A stretch of 64,000 nucleotides of DNA from an uncultured Alphaproteobacteria bacterium. GTDB taxonomy: Bacteria; Pseudomonadota; Alphaproteobacteria; Rhizobiales; Beijerinckiaceae. The stretch spans positions 1 through 64,000 of the forward strand of contig CALKHP010000030.1 in the NCBI GenBank assembly GCA_937988775.1, in the 5' to 3' direction. How positions within the stretch are numbered: the first letter of the stretch is position 1; every line of letters begins with the position of its first letter. Shown here piece after piece: positions 53,140-64,000 of the stretch. The notes beneath the pieces were generated by a model. The model was given only the letters and a program-made list of their open reading frames with translations. It did no database searches and was not told the DNA's origin. Position numbers and translations under genes: made by a program.

Positions 53140-55224
53140 CTACTCCTGCTGCGGCCGCGGCGCGGTTCGCGCCAGAACCTCCAGCCGCGCCCGGACCTGA
53201 CCCGGCTCCAGCAGCGCCTCGGCCGGCCCGGCGAGCCGGTGACGCCAGTTCGGCTTCTCGTCAATGGTGCCGGGCACGTTGGGCTGGACCTCGAGGCCGA
53301 GCGCATCCTCGATGGCCAGCACCTTGGCGGCGCAACCGGATTTCGCCAGGAAGCGCACCGCCGCATCGACGACCGGCGCGGTATCCTGCGGTGCCGGCCG
53401 CTCGCCGCCGGGGGCGACGCTGGCCTGCTGGAACGCCGCCCAGAGCAGGCCGCGATCCCAGGCGCGCACGGAATGAGGATGCTCGGCTGGGAGGTCGCCC
53501 TCGGGCGCCGGGTCGAGATCGCTGCCCGCCCACCAGCCGGCGGTCGCGACAAGGTCATGCGTGGTGGTCATCCCGACGGAGGTCGGCCGCCACTCGTCGG
53601 GCCGGCGGAAATGATCAGGTTCGCGCTCGAAACGCAGCACGCGCATGCCGGAAATGCCCTGTTCGTCGAGATAGCCCCGGAAACCGTCCGGCAAGGTGCC
53701 GAGGTCCTCGCCAATGACGATCGCCTTGTGCCGCCAGGATTCGAGCGCGATCAGCCGGAACAGGCTCTCGGACGGGTAGTGCAGATAGGCGCCCGCCGTG
53801 GCGATGGCGCCATCCGGCACGACCCAGAGCCGGTTCATGCCCATGGCGTGATCGATGCGGATGCCGCCGGCATGGCGCATCGCCGCGCGCAGCGTCTCGA
53901 TGAACGGCATGAAGCCGGTGGCGGTCAGGCCGCGCGGCGAGAAGCCGGTCAGGCCCCAGTTCTGGCCGTCCGCATTATAGAAATCCGGCGGCGCGCCGAT
54001 GGCCAGCCCGGTCAGGATGTCCTGCTGCCGGCTCCAGGCATGGCTGCCGGAACCGTCCATGCCGATCGCGACGTCGGCGATCAGGCCGACCGCCATGCCG
54101 CTTTCACGGCAAACGCGCTGGCAATCGGCGTAAGACTTGCTGGCAAACCATTGCAGGAACGTATGAAAACGGACCTCGTCGGCATGCTCGCGCACGAAAG
54201 CGGCAACGCCCTCGCCATCGGGATCGCGGTAAGCTTCCGGCCATTCCCGCCACGACCAGTGCGGATCGGGTGCCGCCAGCGCTTGCGCATGCAGGGTCTC
54301 GAAGGCGGCATGGAGTTGCAACAGGCGCGGCGCCTGCTCCTCGAAGCGCCGGAACTCGGCCGCAAGCGTATCCGGCAGATGCTGGAGCCGCTCGTAAAGC
54401 AGGCGCAGCAGCCGGTATTTCAGCGGACCGGCAGCGGGCCAATCGACCAGTTCCAGGCTTTCGAGGCGCGCCATCTCCTCGCCGATACCGGCATCGGCCA
54501 CCGCCTGGCGCACGAAATCGTCCGGGAAGACGCTCGCCGCATCGCCATAAAGCGGGTTGTAGAATAGCCGGCTCGAGGGCGAATAAGGGCTGTAATGGCG
54601 CGCATCGGCGGCATAAAGCGCATGCACCGGGCTGATCGGCAGCAGGTCGGCCCCGAGCGCGGCGGCCTGGCGGGCCAACACCGAGACGGCGCCGAAATCG
54701 CCGATACCGCCGTCGCCGCTCCGGCGCAGGCTGTAGATTTGCGCTCCCACCCCCCACGCCCGGCCGTCGCCGCGCAAATCGGCGATACCGATGCAGCGGG
54801 CCGGCGCCATCGCCACGGTAATCTCGCGATCGGCAACGCGCACGAGATGATATCCCGGCTCGTCGAATGGCGGCAGGGTCAACATGGCCTCGAAACCATC
54901 GATCGAGGCGACGGAGCGCAGGGCGCCGTTCTCCATCTGCACTTCGACCAGCGTGCCCGGCGGCAGGTTCAGCGGCAGCGCGACGGGCTGGCCGACGCGC
55001 GCGGTGATGAAATCCTGCTGGCCGCGCAGGTCGAGGCCGATCTCGAGCGCCGACAAGGTGTTACGCAGGTCCTGCGGCGTCGCGCAGGGCAGCGACAACG
55101 CCTGCAGGATGGCGCGCAAGGTCTCGGGAGAGACCTCCTGCTCGATATTGCGCTGGTCGGTCCAGCGCACCTGGATGCCGGCCCGCTCGGCCAGCATCCG
55201 CAGCAGATCATCGCTCAAACCCAC
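53140..55224 (-). CDS. malQ: 4-alpha-glucanotransferase (amylomaltase)
   Basis: GH77 enzyme that transfers alpha-1,4-glucan segments. The 694 residues carry an N-terminal extension (DLLRMLAERAGIQVRWTDQR) typical of the long form, then GVGAQIYSLRRSGDGGIGDF, LLPISPVHALYAADARHYSP, YSPSSRLFYNPLYGD, IRIDHAMGMNRLWVVPDGA (catalytic Asp nucleophile), AIVIGEDLGTLPDGFR (acid/base Glu) and TTHDLVATAGWW. It lies 25 bases downstream of glgB on the same strand, so the two form an operon of glycogen and maltodextrin metabolism. Confidence 0.96.
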   Translation of the reverse strand: MGLSDDLLRMLAERAGIQVRWTDQRNIEQEVSPETLRAILQALSLPCATPQDLRNTLSALEIGLDLRGQQDFITARVGQPVALPLNLPPGTLVEVQMENGALRSVASIDGFEAMLTLPPFDEPGYHLVRVADREITVAMAPARCIGIADLRGDGRAWGVGAQIYSLRRSGDGGIGDFGAVSVLARQAAALGADLLPISPVHALYAADARHYSPYSPSSRLFYNPLYGDAASVFPDDFVRQAVADAGIGEEMARLESLELVDWPAAGPLKYRLLRLLYERLQHLPDTLAAEFRRFEEQAPRLLQLHAAFETLHAQALAAPDPHWSWREWPEAYRDPDGEGVAAFVREHADEVRFHTFLQWFASKSYADCQRVCRESGMAVGLIADVAIGMDGSGSHAWSRQQDILTGLAIGAPPDFYNADGQNWGLTGFSPRGLTATGFMPFIETLRAAMRHAGGIRIDHAMGMNRLWVVPDGAIATAGAYLHYPSESLFRLIALESWRHKAIVIGEDLGTLPDGFRGYLDEQGISGMRVLRFEREPDHFRRPDEWRPTSVGMTTTHDLVATAGWWAGSDLDPAPEGDLPAEHPHSVRAWDRGLLWAAFQQASVAPGGERPAPQDTAPVVDAAVRFLAKSGCAAKVLAIEDALGLEVQPNVPGTIDEKPNWRHRLAGPAEALLEPGQVRARLEVLARTAPRPQQE

Positions 55225-55249
55225 CTCCGCGCATCTTCTCGCCCCGCCC

Positions 55250-57448
55250 TCACCGCTCCTGCGGCGCCAGCACGATCAGGCCGAGCGGCGGCAGGGTCAG
55301 GTCCAGCGACTGCTGCTGACCATGCGCCGGCGCCGGCTCGGCCTGGATGCCGCCGCCATTGCCGAGATTGGCGCCGCCGTAAACCTCGGCATCGCTGTTC
55401 AGCAACTCGCGCCACAGGCCGCCCCGCGGCACGCCGATGCGATAATCGAAGCGCGGCACCGGCGTGGCATTGGCAACCACGAGCAGCGGCCGTCCGCGGT
55501 CGCCGCGCCGCAGGAACGCGAACACGGTGTTGGCACTGTCGTCGCCCACGAGCCACGCGAAGCCCTGTGGCTGGTGATCGCGGCGGTGCAGCCCGGCCTC
55601 GGTGCGGTACAGGTGGTTGAGGTCGCCGACGAGCCGCATCAGGCCATGCCGCAAGCCGTCATCGGTGCCCGGCCACGGGAACGGGTCGTCGACCTGCCAC
55701 TCGCCGCCTTGCGCGAACTCGGCGCCCATGAAGACGAGCTTCTTGCCGGGATGGCTCCACATCAGCCCGAAGCACAGGCGCAGATTGGCGAATTTCTGCC
55801 AATCGTCACCGGGCATCTTGCCGATCAGCGAGCCTTTGCCATGCACGACCTCGTCATGCGAGAGCGGCAGCACGAAACGCTCGGAGAAGCCGTAGAGCAG
55901 GCCGAATGTGATGTCGTCGAGATGGTGGTGACGATAGATCGGATCGCGGCCGAAGAAGCGCAGCGTATCGTGCATCCAGCCCATGTTCCACTTGAAGTCA
56001 AAGCCGAGGCCGCCATCCTTGACCGGCGCGGTCACGCCCGGCCAGGCGGTCGATTCCTCCGCGATGGTGATGGCGCCCGGACAACGCTCGCGCATGACGA
56101 GATTCAGGTGCTGGAGGAAACTGATCGCCTCGAGATTCTCGCGGCCGCCGAAGCGGTTCGGCACCCACTCGCCGGGCTTGCGGCTGTAATCCCGATACAG
56201 CATCGAGGCGACCGCATCGACGCGCAGGCCGTCGAGATGGAAGGTCGAGAGCCACCACAGCGCGCTCGCGGTCAGGAAGCCGCGCACTTCGAGCCGGCCG
56301 AGATTGTAGATCAGCGTGTTCCAGTCGCGGTGGAACCCCTCGCGCGGGTCCTCGTGCTCATAGAGCGCCGTGCCGTCGAAACGGGCGAGCCCGTGCTCGT
56401 CGGAGGGGAAATGCGCCGGCACCCAATCGAGCAGCACGGCGAGGCCGGCCGCGTGGCAGCGGTCAACGAAGCGCGCGAACGCCTCCGGCGGACCGAGCCG
56501 GGCCGTCGGTGCGAACAGCGACAGCGGCTGATAGCCCCATGAGCCGCCGAACGGATGCTCGGTGATCGGCAGCAACTCGATATGGGTGAAGCCGAGCCCG
56601 GTGACATAGGGGATCAGGCGCTCAGTCGCCTCATCCCATGAGCCAAGCTCGCCATAGGCCGTGCGCAGCCAGGACGAGACATGCACCTCGTAGATGCTGA
56701 TCGGCGCCTCGGCGCGCTGGCGCTCGGCGCGACCCGCCATCCAGTCGGCGTCGCTCCAGGAGAATTCCGGCGCCGGCGCCACCACCGAGCCGGTATGCGG
56801 CGGCAGTTCCGTCGCGCGTGCCAGCGGGTCCGCCTTCCAGGGCAAGCCAACGCCGCCCGGCCCTTTCAGGGCGAATTTATACACCGCGCCGGGCGCGACA
56901 TCCGGAATGAAGATTTCCCAAAGCCCGGCCTGGTGATGCCGGCGCATCGGATGGCGGCGCGCATCCCAGCCGTTGAAATCACCGACCACGGCGGCGCTGC
57001 TGGCATTGGGCGCCCAGACCGCGAACAGCACGCCGGCAATGCCATCGACCACGCGCGGATTGGCGCCGAGCACGCGCGCGAGATCGAAATGCCGGCCTTC
57101 CGCGATCAGGTGGAGGTCGAGTTCGCCAAGCTGGGGGCCGAAACTGTAGGCGTCCGCCGTTTCCTGGCGGCCCTCCGGCCAGGTAATGGCGAGACGATAG
57201 CGCGGCCTGCGCGCGAACCGCGCCTCGAACAGGCCCGGAGCGGTCTCGACAGCCGCGACACCGGTCCCGGCGGCATCGCGCGGCAGAAACGCGACGGCGA
57301 GCGCGCCGGGCAGATAGACGCGCACGAACCATTTGCCGTCACCGCGACCGTCGCCGGGATGCGGACCGAGGATCGCGAACGGATCGTGGTGGCGCGCCTC
57401 CGCCAGTGCGGATAAATGATCTCGTGACAGGCTTGTCGGGATGGACAT
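55250..57448 (-). CDS. glgB: 1,4-alpha-glucan branching enzyme
   Basis: GH13 enzyme that makes alpha-1,6 branches in glycogen. The 732 residues include a CBM48-like N-terminal region (HHDPFAILGPHPGDGRGDG), VHVSSWLRTAYGELGSWDEA, TEHPFGGSWGYQPLSLFAPT, the nucleophile region DGLRVDAVASMLYRDYSR (Asp), AITIAEESTAWPGVTAPVKD (Glu) and LPLSHDEVVHGKGSLIGKMP (Asp). The start at 57448 (MSIPTSLSRDHLSALAEARH) fits the family. It shares a ~190-base gap with the divergent DUF2934 gene. Confidence 0.97.
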   Translation of the reverse strand: MSIPTSLSRDHLSALAEARHHDPFAILGPHPGDGRGDGKWFVRVYLPGALAVAFLPRDAAGTGVAAVETAPGLFEARFARRPRYRLAITWPEGRQETADAYSFGPQLGELDLHLIAEGRHFDLARVLGANPRVVDGIAGVLFAVWAPNASSAAVVGDFNGWDARRHPMRRHHQAGLWEIFIPDVAPGAVYKFALKGPGGVGLPWKADPLARATELPPHTGSVVAPAPEFSWSDADWMAGRAERQRAEAPISIYEVHVSSWLRTAYGELGSWDEATERLIPYVTGLGFTHIELLPITEHPFGGSWGYQPLSLFAPTARLGPPEAFARFVDRCHAAGLAVLLDWVPAHFPSDEHGLARFDGTALYEHEDPREGFHRDWNTLIYNLGRLEVRGFLTASALWWLSTFHLDGLRVDAVASMLYRDYSRKPGEWVPNRFGGRENLEAISFLQHLNLVMRERCPGAITIAEESTAWPGVTAPVKDGGLGFDFKWNMGWMHDTLRFFGRDPIYRHHHLDDITFGLLYGFSERFVLPLSHDEVVHGKGSLIGKMPGDDWQKFANLRLCFGLMWSHPGKKLVFMGAEFAQGGEWQVDDPFPWPGTDDGLRHGLMRLVGDLNHLYRTEAGLHRRDHQPQGFAWLVGDDSANTVFAFLRRGDRGRPLLVVANATPVPRFDYRIGVPRGGLWRELLNSDAEVYGGANLGNGGGIQAEPAPAHGQQQSLDLTLPPLGLIVLAPQER

Positions 57449-57641
57449 CAGGTTCGGTTGCTCATGCGGTCTGCGGCGTGTCCGAATGGCCCGCTCGCCT
57501 TAAGCAGAACGTTTCGGGGGAAAGCAGCGTTCCGACCATGGCAAAACAAAGTCGTCGCACCACCTTATCGGAGGAACCGGGGCAGGTCACGGTCGTTGTA
57601 TCGGCGGGGCGCATATCATACCGGCATCGAGGAGCAACCAG

Positions 57642-57887
57642 ATGAGCCGTGATACCATCATTCGGGATACCGCCTACGCGATCTGGGAGGCCGAGGGACG
57701 GCCGGAGGGCCGCTCTCAGCAGCATTGGCTGATGGCCGAGCGGCAGGTCGCCAGCAACACGACGGACGGAGCTGCGAAAACCAGGCCGGCTGGCACCAAA
57801 ACAACCAGAATGGCCGCCGGCGGCGCGGCCAAACGGACGCCCGCCAAAAAGACCGCCAGCAAGGCGCCGATTCCGAAAACGCATTGA
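57642..57887 (+). CDS. DUF2934 small protein
   Basis: 81 residues. The N-terminus DTIIRDTAYAIWEAEGRPEG with RSQQHWLMAERQV is the DUF2934 signature, common near glycogen genes in alphaproteobacteria. The C-terminal half is a Lys/Ala/Thr-rich tail (AKRTPAKKTASKAPIPKTH) resembling histone-H1-like basic tails. GAGGAGC precedes the ATG. The function is unknown; nucleic-acid binding by the tail is only a guess. Confidence 0.8.
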   Translation: MSRDTIIRDTAYAIWEAEGRPEGRSQQHWLMAERQVASNTTDGAAKTRPAGTKTTRMAAGGAAKRTPAKKTASKAPIPKTH

Positions 57888-57971
57888 AGGCCGATCTGGC
57901 AGCGGTTTTCCCGCTCCCATGTCCCGCGCGCTCGCGGGTGACGGCCGGATCAAGGTTCGCCTCGCAAGGTA

Positions 57972-59516
57972 TCAGGGCGTGGAAAGCGCCGAAGCGTACA
58001 GGCTGGCATAGCGCGACGCCGAGCCCGACCAGCCGAAGGTCTTCGACATGGCATGCTTGCGCATGCGCCGGAACATCGGCTTGCTCCTGAACGTGCCGAA
58101 GGCGCGCCCGACGGCGGTTTTCAGACCCTCGCTGGAGAATTGCGAGAACAGGAAGCCGGACTGGCCGTCCTCGATCGTGTCGGCGAGGCCGCCTGTGCGG
58201 TAGGCGATCGGCAGCACACCCAGGCGCTGCGCATACATCTGGCTCAGGCCGCAAGGCTCGAAGCGCGACGGCATCAGCAGGAAATCGCTCGCCTCGTACA
58301 TGGCGCGCGCCTCGGCGTCGTCGAAGCCGATCCTGGCGCCGACCTGCCCCGGAAAGCGCCTGGCGAGCGCCGAGACGGCATCCTCGATCTGCGCTTCGCC
58401 CCGGCCGGTGACGACGAGCTGGCCGCCCTTCTGGACAATCATCTCGGCCGAGTCGATCGACAGGTCGATGCCCTTCTGGTGCACGAGGCGCGAGACGATG
58501 GCGAAGATCGGCCCGCGCGAGGCCGACAGGCCGAAGGCGTGGCGCACGGCTCTGGCGCTCTCGCTCTTCCAGGCAAGGGGCGATGTGCTGTTGGCAAGCG
58601 TCGGCGGCATCCAGCTATCGTCGATGCCGTTGACAATGCCGGTCAGGCGACCTTGCGCCAGCCGCTCGCGCAACAACCCGTCCAACCCGCAGCCATGCTC
58701 GGGCGTGGTGATCTCGCGGGCATAGGTCTCGCTGACGGTGGTGACATGCGAGGCGAAAGCCAGCCCCGCCTTCAGGAATGAAAGCTGGCCGTAGAACTCG
58801 ACGCCATCGACATTGAACGCATGGTCGGGAATGCCCAGCGCGCCGAGCCGCGGCACCGGGAACACGCCCTGATAGGCCAGGTTATGCACGGTCAGGATGG
58901 TCGGCGTGTCGATGCCGCGCCAGCGCATGTAACCGGGCGCCAGAGCCGAGGTCCAATCGTTGACGTGGACGAGATCGGGGTGCCAGTTCGGATCGGCGAT
59001 CCCGGCGGCGATCTCGGCCGCCGCCAGCGACAGCCGGCCGAAGCGGAGATCGTTGTCCCACCACGCCTCGCCGCGCTCATCGCCATAGGGCGAGCCCGGG
59101 CGATCGTAGAGTTCGTCGCAGAGCACGACATAGACATCGAGCCCATCCGCCGCCTTCAGGCGGCCGAGTGACCATGGCGGCATGTCCGCCGTGCCCGGCA
59201 TCGTGCTGACGACATCGATCGTCGGCCTCTTTTCGCGCAGGGCGCGGTAGGCCGGCATGAGAATACGGACGTCGCCGAAGGTGCGCAGCGCGCGCGGCAA
59301 AGCCGACGACACCTCGCCGAGGCCGCCTGCCTTGACGAAGTCGCCCATCTCCGAAGTCACGAACAGGATCTTTGCGGTGGGAGCCAGTTTCGGCGCGGCA
59401 ACAGCCTCGCTGCCCGGCGCCTGAATTACTGCCTCTACTGCTGTATTGCCTAGCAATTCATCACGATGACGGTCCATCACAACGCGATTGCGAAGGGACG
59501 GATCGAACATGGCCAT
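57972..59516 (-). CDS. glgA: Glycogen synthase (ADP-glucose type)
   Basis: GT5 enzyme extending alpha-1,4-glucan. It has KILFVTSEMGDFVKAGGLGE (the K-x-G-G-L glucosyl-nucleotide motif), THILTVHNLAYQGVFP-like PTILTVHNLAYQGVFPVPRL, VTTVSETYAREITTPEHGCG, GIDDSWMPP, FAIVSRLVHQKGIDL and the C-terminal SRFEPCGLSQMYAQRLGVLP with GLADTIEDG. About 514 residues from ATG 59516, preceded by AGGAG at good spacing; an extra ~40-residue N-terminal arm (FDPSLRNRVVMDRHRDELLG) is not typical of the family. Divergent from glgX. Confidence 0.96.
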   Translation of the reverse strand: MAMFDPSLRNRVVMDRHRDELLGNTAVEAVIQAPGSEAVAAPKLAPTAKILFVTSEMGDFVKAGGLGEVSSALPRALRTFGDVRILMPAYRALREKRPTIDVVSTMPGTADMPPWSLGRLKAADGLDVYVVLCDELYDRPGSPYGDERGEAWWDNDLRFGRLSLAAAEIAAGIADPNWHPDLVHVNDWTSALAPGYMRWRGIDTPTILTVHNLAYQGVFPVPRLGALGIPDHAFNVDGVEFYGQLSFLKAGLAFASHVTTVSETYAREITTPEHGCGLDGLLRERLAQGRLTGIVNGIDDSWMPPTLANSTSPLAWKSESARAVRHAFGLSASRGPIFAIVSRLVHQKGIDLSIDSAEMIVQKGGQLVVTGRGEAQIEDAVSALARRFPGQVGARIGFDDAEARAMYEASDFLLMPSRFEPCGLSQMYAQRLGVLPIAYRTGGLADTIEDGQSGFLFSQFSSEGLKTAVGRAFGTFRSKPMFRRMRKHAMSKTFGWSGSASRYASLYASALSTP

Positions 59517-59714
59517 GAGTTTTACTCCTAATGCGTGGTGTGAATATGTATTTCGGTAACGCCCCGAGCGGGACAAAGTTCCACTCGTGAGAACAAAAAG
59601 ACCAAAACACAGTTTTGTGGCCGTATGATGAAGGAACTCTCGTGGTTTGAATACGTTGATGGATGGCGTGAACGGTGGGCGATCAGCCCGCCGCAAGGAG
59701 GCTTACGGTAAATC

Positions 59715-61802
<2,088 letters not shown>

Positions 61803-61815
61803 CAAACCGCGAGCG

Positions 61816-61925
61816 TCATCCCGCACTAGCGGGCGGGATCGGCGGATCAAGTCCGCCGATGACGGTTGAAAGGTTTGCGCTTACTCTTCCGCCGTCATGG
61901 GCCGGCTTGACCGGCCCATCCCGAT
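61816..61925. repeat. Intergenic repeat copy with palindromic modules
   Basis: GCGTCATCCCGCACTAGCGG opens the repeat. 61834-61865 is identical over 32 bases to 44701-44732. A second block CCGCCGTCATGGGCCGGCTTG and its relative near 44.77 kb follow. The 61803-62008 gap between glgX and der has no gene; the repeat may help terminate transcription of both convergent genes. Confidence 0.75.
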
Positions 61926-62008
61926 GCGAAAGGCACAACCACCCGTATCCCCACTCACGGCCGGGGGCGAGACGATAAGGCAAGCGCCACGATCTCGTGT
62001 CGGACGCC

Positions 62009-63364
62009 CTACCGCTTCCGGCCGTAGGGGTTGTCGCTGGTGCGCAGGCTGAGCCGGATCGGCACGCCCGGCAAATCGAAGCTCTCGCGAATGTTGTTGA
62101 CCAGATAGCGCGTATAGGACGCCGGTAACTGGTTGAGCTGGTTGCCGAACAGCGCGAAATGCGGCGGCCGGGCCTTCGGCTGCGTCGCGTAGCGGATCTT
62201 GATGCGGCGCCCCGAGACGGCCGGTGGCGGATGATTGGCAAGCACGCCTTCGAGCCAGCGGTTGAGCTGGCCGGTCGAGACGCGGCGGTTCCACACCTCC
62301 TCGACCTGCAGCACGGCATGCATCAGGCGCTCGAGCCCCTGGCCGGTTTCGGCGGAGACCGCGATCACGGGTGCGCCCTTGAGCTGCGGCAACAGGCGGT
62401 CGGCCTCCTCGCGCATGATCTTGAGCGGGTTGCCGTTCTGCTCGACCAAGTCCCACTTGTTGAGCGCGATGACCACGGCCCGGCCCTCGCGCTCGATCAG
62501 GTCGGCGATCGCCAGGTCCTGCTTCTCGAACGGGATCGTCGCATCGAGCATCAGCACGACGATCTCCGCGAAACGCACCGCGCGCAAACCGTCGGCATTG
62601 GCAAGCTTTTCCAGCTTGTCCTGCACGTTGGCGCGCTTGCGCAGGCCGGCCGTGTCGAAAATCTTCAGGGCGCGCTCGCCGAACTGCCAATCGATGCTGA
62701 TCGAATCCCGCGTGATGCCGGCTTCCGGCCCGGTGAGCAGGCGATCTTCGCCGACCAGCCGGTTGATCAGCGTCGACTTGCCGGCATTCGGCCGCCCGAC
62801 CACGGCAATGCGGAGCGGTTGCGCCTTGCGCGCGGCGGCGTCATCCGCCTCCTCGGTATCATCGAGCGGCGCCGGCGCGAAGGCGGCAAGCTGCTCGAAC
62901 AGTTCCGAGAAACCGTCGCCATGTTCGGCCGAAAGCGGCACCGGATCGCCGAAGCCGAGATCGTAGGCCTCGTAAGCGCCGGCGAGGCCGCCACGCCCTT
63001 CGGACTTGTTGGCGATCAGCACCACCGGCTTGTCGGCGCGCCGCACGAGTTCGGCGAAATGGCGATCGGTCGGCGTCACGCCAGTGCGGGCATCCATCAT
63101 GAACAGCACGAGGTCGGCGTCGCGCACGGCGGCTTCCGTCTGGCGCTGCATGCGGCCGGTCAGGCTGTCGGCGGCGGCCTCCTCGAGCCCGGCGGTGTCG
63201 ATGATGCGGAAATCGAGATCGCCGAGATGGCCCTCGCCCTCGCGCCGGTCACGTGTCACGCCGGGCTGGTCGTCGACCAGCGCCAGCTTCTTGCCGACGA
63301 GCCGGTTGAAGAGGGTCGATTTGCCGACATTCGGCCGACCGACAATGGCGACCGTGAAGGTCAT
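62009..63364 (-). CDS. der: Ribosome-assembly GTPase Der (EngA)
   Basis: Essential double GTPase of 50S subunit assembly. 451 residues: G domain 1 with VAIVGRPNVGKSTLFNRLVG, DTAGLEEA and NKSE; G domain 2 with IAVVGRPNAGKSTLINRLVG, DTAGLRKRANVQ and NKWD; then a KH-like C-terminal domain (RKIRYATQPKARPPHFALFG, Y-TRYLVNNIRESF, PIRLSLRTSDNPYGRKR). Normal length. It follows the TPR gene by 12 bases on the same strand. Confidence 0.98.
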   Translation of the reverse strand: MTFTVAIVGRPNVGKSTLFNRLVGKKLALVDDQPGVTRDRREGEGHLGDLDFRIIDTAGLEEAAADSLTGRMQRQTEAAVRDADLVLFMMDARTGVTPTDRHFAELVRRADKPVVLIANKSEGRGGLAGAYEAYDLGFGDPVPLSAEHGDGFSELFEQLAAFAPAPLDDTEEADDAAARKAQPLRIAVVGRPNAGKSTLINRLVGEDRLLTGPEAGITRDSISIDWQFGERALKIFDTAGLRKRANVQDKLEKLANADGLRAVRFAEIVVLMLDATIPFEKQDLAIADLIEREGRAVVIALNKWDLVEQNGNPLKIMREEADRLLPQLKGAPVIAVSAETGQGLERLMHAVLQVEEVWNRRVSTGQLNRWLEGVLANHPPPAVSGRRIKIRYATQPKARPPHFALFGNQLNQLPASYTRYLVNNIRESFDLPGVPIRLSLRTSDNPYGRKR

Positions 63365-63376
63365 GAAATGTCCCGT

Positions 63377-64000
63377 TCAGCTTTTGGGCACGGGTCCGCC
63401 GCGCACGAGTTCCAGCATGAGTTGCGCGCGCTGGCGCTGGCTGGGCGGCGCCTCGCGGTCAACCACGATCTGATCGAACCATTTGCCGGCGGATTCAAGT
63501 TCGCCGGTGCGATAGCTGACCAGGCCCATCAACTCGCGCGCCGAATTGCGCCAGGCGCCGCCGGCCGAAGCCAACCCCTCGACGCGCTTCGCCATATCCT
63601 GATAGCTCGCGCTATCGACCTCGAGCGTCGCCGCCCTGATCTGCGCCAGTTCACGCAGCACCTGCGACAGGCCGCTATCGCCGGCCAGCGCATCGAACGC
63701 CTTTACCGCGCCGGGCTTGTCGGTCTGCGCCAGATCGGCGGCCGCGCGGAAACTCGCCAGGATGCGATAGCCGCCGTGCCCGGAGGTCGCGAGCTTGCTG
63801 AACAGCGCGTCGGCTTCCTTGGCCTTGCCGGCCTTGGAGAGGCTGATCGCCTGCTCGAAGGACACGCCGTCGGCCTCGGCGGAACTTGCCTTCTGCCACA
63901 TGTAATAGCGCCAGCCACCGAATGCAGCGAGCGCCAGCACCACCAGCACGACGAGCAGCGTTCCGTGACGCTGCCACAGGCGCTCGAGCTTCTCGCGCCT
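63377..64000 (-). CDS. Membrane-anchored TPR protein (YfgM-like), N-terminus outside window
   Basis: The frame is open to the window edge (REKLERLWQRHGTLLVVLVV), so the real start lies beyond 64000. A membrane helix (LLVVLVVLALAAFGGWRYYM) is followed by the periplasmic tetratricopeptide-like domain: FEQAISLSKAGKAKEADALF, GYRILASFRAAADLAQTDKP and QVLRELAQIRAATLEVDS. This is the YfgM/AncA-like family linked to SecYEG and periplasmic chaperoning in E. coli. Just upstream of der, a conserved neighbour. Confidence 0.88.
   Translation of the reverse strand, partial: RREKLERLWQRHGTLLVVLVVLALAAFGGWRYYMWQKASSAEADGVSFEQAISLSKAGKAKEADALFSKLATSGHGGYRILASFRAAADLAQTDKPGAVKAFDALAGDSGLSQVLRELAQIRAATLEVDSASYQDMAKRVEGLASAGGAWRNSARELMGLVSYRTGELESAGKWFDQIVVDREAPPSQRQRAQLMLELVRGGPVPKS

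Overview
The window is high-GC DNA from an alphaproteobacterium, most likely a member of the Hyphomicrobiales (Rhizobiales). Evidence for this is the gene content and order: opgG-opgH, queA-tgt overlapping, a TPR protein beside der, rlmE-ppx, guaB and a glg cluster. Codon use is GC-rich and intergenic palindromes are abundant. Housekeeping genes fill both flanks. The middle, about 7.6 to 40.1 kb, is an accessory region studded with dead mobile elements.

Left part (1-7.66 kb): a nucleoside deaminase cut by the window edge, a cynX-like MFS transporter broken by one in-frame stop, remnants of an AraC regulator and of IS110 and IS5 transposases, then the osmoregulated periplasmic glucan pair opgG/opgD-opgH and a tRNA-Lys(UUU).

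Central part A (8.2-24.4 kb): a complete coenzyme F420 pathway (cofC, a cofG-cofH fusion of FbiC type, cofD, cofE). Beside it lies an F420-dependent glucose-6-phosphate dehydrogenase homologue that keeps the cofactor-site and phosphate-binding residues I recall for mycobacterial FGD1. It is interleaved with a full peptide/nickel-type ABC importer, a second luciferase-like F420 enzyme, a 4-oxalocrotonate-type tautomerase, a duplicated EthD-fold protein and a LysR regulator. I infer an acquired module that makes F420, reduces it with glucose 6-phosphate and uses it on an imported compound. A fragment of a second, divergent cofG lies beside a truncated IS110 at the left edge.

Central part B (24.4-26.65 kb): a graveyard of phage, integrase and IS3 fragments.

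Central part C (26.65-38.8 kb): an opine-type catabolic cluster with a three-part hcnABC/opine-oxidase-like flavoenzyme, an OccR/NocR-like LysR regulator, a second peptide-type ABC importer, another DAO-family flavoenzyme and an octopine/nopaline dehydrogenase family enzyme. Its only solute-binding protein appears circularly permuted: the canonical C-terminal part of the fold comes first. Broken DAO, hisD and IS630 pieces follow to 40.1 kb.

Right part (40.5-64 kb): two small membrane or membrane-anchored proteins, tgt-queA-MAPEG, dps, guaB, rlmE-ppx, an EmrAB-type efflux pair with a divergent TetR gene and two perfect operator palindromes, a glycogen cluster (malQ, glgB, glgA, glgX, without glgC or glgP here), der and a TPR protein running off the edge. 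Several intergenic gaps hold related inverted repeats, including a perfect 32-bp-arm palindrome.
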